A DNA stretch of 64,000 nucleotides, from the NCBI RefSeq assembly GCF_014203355.1, contig NZ_JACHIR010000001.1, forward strand, positions 4,776,038-4,840,037, given 5' to 3'. Below the pieces are notes generated by a model. That model saw only the letters and a program-made list of their open reading frames with translations, ran no database searches and was not told the origin of the DNA. A program made the position numbers and the translations under genes. Of this stretch, positions 17,197 to 23,466 are shown in pieces. This DNA is from Kutzneria kofuensis. Lineage in GTDB: Bacteria; Actinomycetota; Actinomycetes; Mycobacteriales; Pseudonocardiaceae. The number at the start of each line of letters is the position of its first letter. Position 1 is the stretch's first letter.

Positions 17197-18990
17197 TTGA
17201 CGGTCCACGTAGCGGTCGACTTCGGCACGTCGAGCACGTGTGTGGCGGTGGCCGTCGACGGCAGGGAGCCGCAGCTGGTCGTCCTGGAGGGCGGCACGCC
17301 GGTGATGCCGTCGGCGGTCTTCGCCGACCGCGGCGGCACGCTGTTCGTCGGCCAGGAGGCGGAGCGGCAGGCGGCGGTGGACCCGTCGCGGTACGAGCCG
17401 AACCCGAAGCGCCGCATCGACGAGGGGCAGCTGCTGCTCGGCGACACCGTGCTGAACGTGCTGGACGTGGTGCGGGCGGTGCTGGTCCGCGCCACCAACG
17501 AGGCGCGGCGGCTGGTCGGCGGCGCGCGGATCGACCTGCTGGTGCTGACCCATCCCGCCGACTGGGGCGCGGTCCGCACCCGGATCCTGCGCCAGGCCGG
17601 GCAGGGGCTGGGCGTGGAGGTGTCGCTGGTGCCGGAGCCGGTGGCCGCCGCGGTGTTCCACTCGGCGTCCACCGCCATGCCCGACGGCAGCGCGCTGGCG
17701 GTGCTGGACTTCGGCGGCGGCACCGTCGACGCGAGCGTGGTGCGTCGGCGCGGGGCCTCGTTCGAGGTGCTGGCCACCCGGGGCGAGCCGAACTTCGGCG
17801 GCGCGGACATCGACCAGGCGCTGCTGGAGCACGTCGGCACGCTGGTGTCCGGGCAGGACCCGCAGGCGTGGCAGGCGCTGGTGGAGGGCCGGGAGATGGC
17901 CGACCGTCGGCGTCGCCGGGTGCTTCGGCAGGACGTCCGCGGTGCCAAGGAGACGCTGTCCCGGCACGCCTACACCGACGTGCCGATGCCACCGCCGTTC
18001 CCGGACGCCCACGTCACGCGGGCCGACCTGGAGCGGCTGATCGGCCCGCAGCTGGGCCGGGCGGCTGACCTCGTCGCGGACACCGTGAAGGCCGCGCGGC
18101 TGACCCCCGGCGAGCTGAGCACCGTGTTCCTCGTCGGCGGGTCCAGCCGGATCCCGCTGGTCGCACGGCTGGTGCACGAGCGCACCGGCATCATGCCGAC
18201 CACTTTGGACCAGCCGGAGACGATCGTCGCCCGGGGCGCGCTGCGGGTCGTCACGCTCGATCCACATCGGACCGGGGCGTTCCCCGGGGTGCGGCCGCCG
18301 AGCCCGATGCAGCAGCCGCTGGAGACGCCGAGCCCCGGCTATCCGGCGGTGCCGGTGGGTGGCGCGGGGCCGATGCCGGCCGGTGCCGCCGCCGACGTCA
18401 CGCATCCCGTGCCGGCGAACTTCCCGCAGGTGCCGGTGCCCTCCGCGCCGGTGGCCGTGAAGACCCGCAACAAGTGGCTGCCGTGGATCGTGGTCGGCTC
18501 AGTGGTGCTGGTGATCGCCGCCGGAGTGACGGTGTTCCGGCTGGTCACCAGCGGTCCGGACGGCAAGCCGGTGGCGCAGTACGACTACCGCTTCACCGCG
18601 CCGCCGGGCTGGAGCCAGACCGGCGGCGACGCGTCCAGCCGTGAGGTGCTGCTCAAGCCGGACGGCGGCAGCGGCCAGGACCTGATCGCCGTGCAGGAGC
18701 GGGCGCTGAACTACGACGCCACCGTCCAGCGCGACCTGGCCATCAGCCAGGTCCGGTCGGCCGTGGAGAAGGCCGGCTCCGCGTTCTCCGGTTTCTCGGA
18801 CAGCACCAGCTTCGGCGGCAAGGATGTCCTCTACTACCGCCAGCAGCTCGACGGGGCCGCCGTCGACTGGTACGTGGTGCTCAAGGGCAAGGCGCAGGTC
18901 AGCGTCGGTTGCCAGTACCCGGCCGGCGACAGGGACGCCGTGCTGGCCGCGTGCCAGCAGGTCGTGAGCACGTTGGCGGTCGAGGCCTGA
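17197..18990 (+). CDS. Hsp70-like T7SS-associated membrane protein (Rv3446c family)
   Basis: 597 aa. Residues 1-360 are an Hsp70/actin-type ATPase: phosphate loops VDFGTSSTC and VLDFGGGTVDASVV, and the adenosine motif FLVGGSSRIPLV. A proline-rich linker, one membrane helix (about 432-450) and an extracytoplasmic domain ending CQQVVSTLAVEA follow; this C-terminal part matches the Rv3446c type VII secretion-associated family. No Hsp70 peptide-binding lid is evident, so canonical chaperone activity is doubtful. TTG at 17197 is the start: the Hsp70 motif begins four codons later and the eccC stop is 1 base upstream. Confidence 0.85.
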   Translation: MTVHVAVDFGTSSTCVAVAVDGREPQLVVLEGGTPVMPSAVFADRGGTLFVGQEAERQAAVDPSRYEPNPKRRIDEGQLLLGDTVLNVLDVVRAVLVRATNEARRLVGGARIDLLVLTHPADWGAVRTRILRQAGQGLGVEVSLVPEPVAAAVFHSASTAMPDGSALAVLDFGGGTVDASVVRRRGASFEVLATRGEPNFGGADIDQALLEHVGTLVSGQDPQAWQALVEGREMADRRRRRVLRQDVRGAKETLSRHAYTDVPMPPPFPDAHVTRADLERLIGPQLGRAADLVADTVKAARLTPGELSTVFLVGGSSRIPLVARLVHERTGIMPTTLDQPETIVARGALRVVTLDPHRTGAFPGVRPPSPMQQPLETPSPGYPAVPVGGAGPMPAGAAADVTHPVPANFPQVPVPSAPVAVKTRNKWLPWIVVGSVVLVIAAGVTVFRLVTSGPDGKPVAQYDYRFTAPPGWSQTGGDASSREVLLKPDGGSGQDLIAVQERALNYDATVQRDLAISQVRSAVEKAGSAFSGFSDSTSFGGKDVLYYRQQLDGAAVDWYVVLKGKAQVSVGCQYPAGDRDAVLAACQQVVSTLAVEA

Positions 18991-19004
18991 GGAGGGAGAC
19001 GCCC

Positions 19005-19388
19005 GTGTCGATCGGCGACGCGATGAGCCAGTTCCGGTCCGAGGTGGACGCCGCCGTCGCGCGGGGCAGCCGGGCCGCCGGCGAGGCCCGGGCGCGCAGC
19101 GCCGCCACCCGTGGGCAGACCCGGGAGCTGGTGACCAAGGTGCGCGCCCGTCAGGAGCGCCCGCAGCCCTCCGACCTGACGTCGCCGGGGCTGCGCCGGG
19201 CGGCGACCTCGTTCCGTTCCGACGAGGGGCTGCCGGTGGACCGGCTGCCGGAGGGAACGGAGCTGCTCGCCCCGATCGGGTCGACTACTCCCAGTGCCCC
19301 GAAGCCACCCGCGCCGGGGGTGCGCCGCCCCCGTCCGAGTGACGATGACGAGGACTTTTCGCAGGAGGGAATCATGTTCCGGGGCTAG
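19005..19388 (+). CDS. Small T7SS-cluster protein with acidic C-terminal tag
   Basis: 127 aa, family unknown. GTG start 7 bases after GGAGGGA. The N-terminal half is a charged helix (SQFRSEVDAAVARGSRAAGE...); the C-terminal third is proline-rich and disordered, ending in SDDDEDFSQEGIMFRG. That tag lines up with the end of the 129-aa protein at 26333 (DDDDDDYSNQSWMQ): Asp run, aromatic-Ser-(Gln/Asn), then Met. It sits 14 bases after the Hsp70-like gene and before the Esx pair, so it is likely a cytosolic T7SS accessory; its biochemical role is unknown. Confidence 0.7.
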   Translation: MSIGDAMSQFRSEVDAAVARGSRAAGEARARSAATRGQTRELVTKVRARQERPQPSDLTSPGLRRAATSFRSDEGLPVDRLPEGTELLAPIGSTTPSAPKPPAPGVRRPRPSDDDEDFSQEGIMFRG

Positions 19389-19437
19389 TTCCACCCGGGC
19401 GCGTTTACTAGAGCAACTGTTTGCGAAGAAGTCGCGA

Positions 19438-19470
19438 CGGGGTGGAACCGACCATGGCACTGTCGTCGTC
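19438..19470 (+). promoter_or_regulatory. Putative ECF-sigma promoter upstream of the Esx pair
   Basis: The 14-mer CGGGGTGGAACCGA (19438-19451) is repeated exactly at 23074-23087, in front of the other T7SS substrate operon. It contains GGAACC, the -35 type of several ECF sigma factors; GTC triplets 15-18 bases later are candidate -10 elements. This lies 80 bases before the EsxB-like start. Confidence 0.45.
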
Positions 19471-19530
19471 GCAGTAACCGTACGAACCAAGCACGCAGTA
19501 CTTGACCCAGATTGAAGGGGGCACGTCCCA

Positions 19531-19842
19531 ATGGCTGGCTTCGGGACCAACTTCGCCGAGATGGCGAGCTGCGCCAAGGACATCGAGAACGTCGAGCAGG
19601 AGATCAACGCGACGGTCAACAAGCTCAACGGCGACCTCACTCCGCTGCAGTCCAGCTGGAAGGGCCAGGCCTCGGCGGCGTTCCAGCAGCTCCAGGAGCG
19701 TCTGATGGAGGACGCCAAGAAGCTGAACCAGGCCCTGAACGACATCGCCACCGCGATGAAGACCGCTTCCGGCACCTACGCGCAGCAGGAAGAGGAAGCC
19801 TCGCACGGCATCAGCAGCATCTCCAGCCGGCTGGGTGGCTGA
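19531..19842 (+). CDS. WXG100 family protein (EsxB-like)
   Basis: 103 aa helical hairpin with the turn LQSSWKGQASAAF (residues 40-52), the WXG100 hallmark, and a C-terminal YAQQE that fits the YxxxD/E ESX export signal recognised by EccC. It has the size and pairing expected of the CFP-10 partner of an ESX heterodimer. It precedes the second WXG100 gene by 81 bases. A GAAGGGGG ribosome-binding sequence lies upstream. Confidence 0.92.
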   Translation: MAGFGTNFAEMASCAKDIENVEQEINATVNKLNGDLTPLQSSWKGQASAAFQQLQERLMEDAKKLNQALNDIATAMKTASGTYAQQEEEASHGISSISSRLGG

Positions 19843-19923
19843 CCTCGGTTTCTCGTTTCGGTCGCAGCCGAAACGCACCTTCTGCATTAGCGGCACGTCA
19901 GACTTCATTCAGGGGAGAAAACT

Positions 19924-20214
19924 GTGAGCAGCGAAATCAAGGTCACTTTCGCCGAGATCCAGCAGGCGGCGTCGGACGTCACCAACGCGGCGAACACCGT
20001 CGGCAGCCACCTCGAGACGCTGAAGGGCAAGATCGCCCCGATCGTCGCGGACTGGACCGGTGAGGCGGCCGAGGCGTACCAGAATGCGCAGCGGGCCTGG
20101 GACGCGGCCGCCAAGGACTTCCAGGAGACCCTTCAGGCCATCGGCGTCGCCGTCCGTCAGGCGGGCGAGGGCTACGAGAGCGCCGAGGGTTCGGCCAAGA
20201 AGCTCTGGGGCTGA
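19924..20214 (+). CDS. WXG100 family protein (EsxA-like)
   Basis: 96 aa, GTG start. It has the WXG turn IVADWTGEAAEAYQ (about residues 40-53) and a second YxxxD/E candidate, YESAE, near the C-terminus, then KKLWG. It is the likely heterodimer partner of the preceding gene. A 15-base-pair hairpin terminator follows, closing the operon before rplM. Confidence 0.92.
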   Translation: MSSEIKVTFAEIQQAASDVTNAANTVGSHLETLKGKIAPIVADWTGEAAEAYQNAQRAWDAAAKDFQETLQAIGVAVRQAGEGYESAEGSAKKLWG

Positions 20215-20242
20215 GACTTTCATCACGCCCGTTCGCGGTGCC

Positions 20243-20277
20243 CGTGGACCCCGGGACCTCCCGTCCTGGGGTCCACG
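20243..20277 (+). terminator. Hairpin terminator after the Esx pair
   Basis: 15-base arms at 20243-20257 and 20263-20277 pair fully with one G.U; the loop is 5 bases. Confidence 0.7.
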
Positions 20278-20298
20278 TATGTGTTCCGACCACCCGTT

Positions 20299-20328
20299 TT
20301 GACCCTCACGGGTGCGGCCGGGTATCTT
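20299..20328 (+). promoter_or_regulatory. Housekeeping-type promoter for rplM-rpsI
   Basis: TTGACC (20299-20304), 18-base spacer, TATCTT (20323-20328), a good match to primary-sigma promoters. It leaves a leader of about 150 bases before rplM in which no gene was seen. Confidence 0.65.
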
Positions 20329-20487
20329 CTTTCTTTGTTGTGCGGTAATGCGGCGCGAGGCTTGCTGCCGCGCGTGCTCCAGCAGTTCGTGACCACGCTG
20401 GCGCGCCCCGCCGCAACGACACCCCATGACACGAGCGTCGACCTACGCAGGGTCGCGCTACAGAGTGAGTGACGACGAGGTAGATCC

Positions 20488-20931
20488 GTGCGCACGTACA
20501 GCCCGAAGGCCGGCGAGGTGAACCGCGCCTGGCACGTCATCGACGCCCAGGACGTGGTGCTCGGCCGGCTCGCCACCCAGGCCGCGACGCTGCTGCGTGG
20601 CAAGCACAAGCCCACCTACGCCCCGCATGTCGACACCGGTGACTTCGTCGTCATCGTGAACGCCGAGAAGGTGGCGCTCACCGGCAACAAGCGGGACCAG
20701 GCGTTCGTGTACCGCCACAGCGGTCACCCGGGCGGCCTGAGCAAGCGCTCCTTCGGCGAGATGCTGGAGAAGCAGCCGGAGCGCCTCGTGGAGCGGGCGA
20801 TCAAGGGCATGCTGCCGCACACCCGGCTCGGTCGGGCCATGGCCAGCAAGCTCAAGGTGTACGCCGGCCCGGCGCACCCGCACGCGGCGCAGCAGCCGCA
20901 GCCGTTCGAGATCACCAAGATCGCCCAGTGA
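20488..20931 (+). CDS. rplM: 50S ribosomal protein L13
   Basis: 147 aa, GTG start after GACGAGG. L13 is an early 23S rRNA binding protein. Signatures: [30 protein letters not shown] region, [16 protein letters not shown], and [12 protein letters not shown]. It runs into rpsI with coupled stop/start, the standard L13-S9 pair, placed here exactly where Mycobacterium has it beside ESX-4. Confidence 0.98.
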   Translation: MRTYSPKAGEVNRAWHVIDAQDVVLGRLATQAATLLRGKHKPTYAPHVDTGDFVVIVNAEKVALTGNKRDQAFVYRHSGHPGGLSKRSFGEMLEKQPERLVERAIKGMLPHTRLGRAMASKLKVYAGPAHPHAAQQPQPFEITKIAQ

Positions 20932-20945
20932 CCGAGGAAGTTTCA

Positions 20946-21506
20946 GTGACCACTCCTGACCACGAGCCCGAGCAGCTCGCCGACGAGGCCGTCGCCGCTG
21001 AGGCTGCCGAGACCACCGAGGCTGTCGAGACCGCCGACGCCGTCGCCGAGTTCGACGCGGCCGTCGAGGCCGACACCGAGACCGAGGCCGCTCCGGCGCC
21101 CGCCCCGGTCGCGCTGCCCAACCGCCTGATCCAGACCGTCGGCCGCCGCAAGGAGGCCATCGTTCGCGTGCGACTGGTGCCGGGCACCGGCAAGTTCACG
21201 CTGAACGGCAAGAGCCTGGAGCAGTACTTCCCGAACAAGGTGCACCAGCAGCTCATCAAGGAGCCGCTGGTGACCGTCGAGCGCACCGAGATGTTCGACG
21301 TCATCGGCAACCTCGTCGGCGGCGGCATCTCCGGCCAGGCCGGCGCGCTGCGGCTGGCGATCGCCCGTGCGCTCATCGAGTTCGAGTCCGAGGACCGCCC
21401 GGCGCTGAAGAAGGCCGGCTTCCTGACCCGTGACCCGCGGGCCAAGGAGCGGAAGAAGTACGGCCTGAAGAAGGCCCGCAAGGCGCCTCAGTACTCGAAG
21501 CGCTGA
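20946..21506 (+). CDS. rpsI: 30S ribosomal protein S9 with acidic N-terminal extension
   Basis: The GTG at 20946 is preferred because GAGGAAG lies 5 bases upstream; an in-frame GTG at 20928 overlaps the rplM stop but has no ribosome-binding site. About 55 residues of Ala/Glu/Val low complexity precede the S9 core, which begins at [19 protein letters not shown] and ends [12 protein letters not shown], the tail that contacts P-site tRNA. Such acidic extensions occur in other actinobacterial S9 proteins. Confidence 0.96.
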   Translation: MTTPDHEPEQLADEAVAAEAAETTEAVETADAVAEFDAAVEADTETEAAPAPAPVALPNRLIQTVGRRKEAIVRVRLVPGTGKFTLNGKSLEQYFPNKVHQQLIKEPLVTVERTEMFDVIGNLVGGGISGQAGALRLAIARALIEFESEDRPALKKAGFLTRDPRAKERKKYGLKKARKAPQYSKR

Positions 21507-21513
21507 TTTCGCT

Positions 21514-21558
21514 CAAAGGCGGCGCGGTCTGCGGTTTTCGCAGGTTGCGCCGCCTTTG
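21514..21558 (+). terminator. Terminator after rpsI
   Basis: Outer arms CAAAGGCGGCGC / GCGCCGCCTTTG and inner arms CTGCG / CGCAG around a GTTTT loop give a two-part stem. Confidence 0.7.
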
Positions 21559-21660
21559 GCGTGTTCTGGTCATTTCGGCGAGCAACCCCCGAAGGCGCTC
21601 GCACGACCTAGCCGTAGTCTGGCCGCCCCGACGTTCCCCGCCCCGGAGGTAGCAGCGTCC

Positions 21661-22995
21661 ATGTCCCGTCTGTTCGGCACCGACGGCGTCCGCGGTATGG
21701 CCAACGCCGACCTGACCCCGGAGCTGGCGCTCTCGCTGGCCGCGGCCGCGGCCCGGGTGCTGGCCGAGCACGACACCACGCACCGACCGGTCGCGGTGGT
21801 GGGGCGGGACCCGAGGGCCAGCGGCGAGATGCTGGAGGCGGCGGTGACCGCCGGCCTCACGGCGGCCGGCGCGGACGTGCTGCGGCTGGGCGTGCTGCCC
21901 ACCCCGGCGGTGGCCTTCCTGGTCGCCGACCTGGGCGCGGACCTGGGCGTGATGATCTCCGCCTCGCACAACCCGATGCCCGACAACGGCATCAAGTTCT
22001 TCGCCAAGGGCGGCGTGAAGCTGTCCGACGAGCTGGAGGACGAGATCGAGTCCCGGCTCGGCGAGACCGCGGGCCGGCCCACCGGCGCCGGCGTCGGCCG
22101 GGTCAGCGACGTGCCGGACGCGGCCAGCCGGTACATCGACCACCTGCTGCTGTCCACCCCGCACGACCTGCACGGCCTGCGCATCGTGGTGGACTGCGCG
22201 AACGGCGCCGCCTCCACCACCGCGCCGCAGGCCTACCGCCGGGCCGGCGCCGAGGTGATCGCCATCAACGCCGACCCGAACGGCCTGAACATCAACGACG
22301 GCGTCGGCTCCACCCACCTGGACGTGCTGCAGGCGGCGGTCGTCGAGCACGGCGCCGACCTGGGCATCGCGCACGACGGCGACGCGGACCGCTGCCTCGC
22401 GGTGGACGGCACCGGGGCCGAGGTGGACGGCGACCAGATCATGGCGGTGCTCGCGCTGGCCCTCAAGGACACCGGCGAGCTCAAGGACGACACGCTGGTC
22501 GCGACCGTGATGAGCAACCTCGGCCTGCACCTGGCCATGAAGGAGAACGGCGTGCGGCTGCTCACCACCGCGGTCGGCGACCGCTACGTGGTGGAGGAGC
22601 TGCGGGCCGGCGGCTACTCGCTCGGTGGCGAGCAGTCCGGCCACGTGATCCTGCCCTCGCACGCCACCACCGGCGACGGCCTGCTCACGGCGCTGCGGCT
22701 GATGGCCAGGGTGGCCGGCACCGGCAAGCCGCTGAACGAGTTGGCCGGCGTGATGCGCCGGCTGCCGCAGGTGCTGATCAACGTGAAGGTGGCGGACAAG
22801 GCCGCCGTCGCGGCCGCCGAGAGCGTCAGCAAGGCCGTCGCCGAGGTGACCGCCGAGCTGGGCGAGACCGGCCGCGTGCTGCTCCGGCCGTCCGGCACCG
22901 AGCAGCTGGTCCGGGTGATGGTCGAGGCCCCCAGCCACGACGAGGCGCACGGGGCCGCGACCCGGCTCGCCGAGGTGGTCTCGGCGGTCCGCTGA
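21661..22995 (+). CDS. glmM: Phosphoglucosamine mutase
   Basis: 444 aa. Converts glucosamine-6-P to glucosamine-1-P for UDP-GlcNAc and peptidoglycan. It begins [15 protein letters not shown]; the phosphoserine loop is [15 protein letters not shown], the metal loop [11 protein letters not shown], sugar-binding GGEQSGHVI, and phosphate-binding [12 protein letters not shown]. The ATG at 21661 is the first codon of the conserved region. It follows rpsI, as in Mycobacterium, and works with glmS at 27825. Confidence 0.98.
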   Translation: MSRLFGTDGVRGMANADLTPELALSLAAAAARVLAEHDTTHRPVAVVGRDPRASGEMLEAAVTAGLTAAGADVLRLGVLPTPAVAFLVADLGADLGVMISASHNPMPDNGIKFFAKGGVKLSDELEDEIESRLGETAGRPTGAGVGRVSDVPDAASRYIDHLLLSTPHDLHGLRIVVDCANGAASTTAPQAYRRAGAEVIAINADPNGLNINDGVGSTHLDVLQAAVVEHGADLGIAHDGDADRCLAVDGTGAEVDGDQIMAVLALALKDTGELKDDTLVATVMSNLGLHLAMKENGVRLLTTAVGDRYVVEELRAGGYSLGGEQSGHVILPSHATTGDGLLTALRLMARVAGTGKPLNELAGVMRRLPQVLINVKVADKAAVAAAESVSKAVAEVTAELGETGRVLLRPSGTEQLVRVMVEAPSHDEAHGAATRLAEVVSAVR

Positions 22996-23073
22996 GGCCT
23001 CGTCACCAGTTCGGTGATAGCGACCTGCCCTGTCCGGTTTCTGTAATAGTGTGCGACGCATCGGCATGGACCG

Positions 23074-23105
23074 CGGGGTGGAACCGAAACGCGCCCCGCG
23101 GAGTC
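23074..23105 (+). promoter_or_regulatory. Putative ECF-sigma promoter of the second T7SS substrate operon
   Basis: Second exact copy of CGGGGTGGAACCGA (23074-23087), 61 bases before the 105-aa gene. GTCC 17 bases after GGAACC is a candidate -10. Confidence 0.45.
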
Positions 23106-23148
23106 CGAGTAGTCATCCACAGCAGGGGGCCAGGGGAGGACAAAGATC

Positions 23149-23466
23149 ATGTCGGGCAGCGTCAAGGCCGACGGCCAGGCGATCACGACTCTCGGTTCGT
23201 ACTTCCGAGATCTCGATGAGACGACCGCGGTCGGATATCGCAACACGCTGGACTCGGTGCACGTCACGGGCGACATCACGGGCAAGTCGTGCCCGCAGGC
23301 CGGTGACGCGGCGGCGAAGGCCGTGCAGACCTTGAGCGCCAACATGAAGGACTTCGGTTCGCACGCGGAGGACATCTGCGCCGGATTGAACGCGACCGCG
23401 AAGAACTACGCCGACACTGATTCCTCGAATGCGTCGTCGATCTCGTCCGCGGGGGGTAACGCCTGA
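23149..23466 (+). CDS. Small helical T7SS substrate-like protein with YxxxD motif
   Basis: 105 aa with an ATG start. Size, helical make-up, a Gly/Ser-rich end and YADTD near residue 87 (the YxxxD/E export signal) suggest an ESX substrate or partner of EspC/WXG type; the W-x-G turn itself is absent. It contains two Cys (SCPQ and DICAG) that could pair outside the cell. Its stop overlaps the next start by one base (TGATG), so it is translationally coupled to the 956-aa protein, paralleling the EspC-like/WXG pair at 8725-10085. Confidence 0.72.
   Translation: MSGSVKADGQAITTLGSYFRDLDETTAVGYRNTLDSVHVTGDITGKSCPQAGDAAAKAVQTLSANMKDFGSHAEDICAGLNATAKNYADTDSSNASSISSAGGNA

Noticed and set aside
13233-17948. 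A very long minus-strand open frame (1571 codons) opposite eccC and the Hsp70-like gene
   Set aside because: It is the antisense shadow of high-GC coding sequence: rich in Arg/Gln/Val/Leu without domain motifs, while the plus strand encodes clear EccC and Hsp70 motifs.
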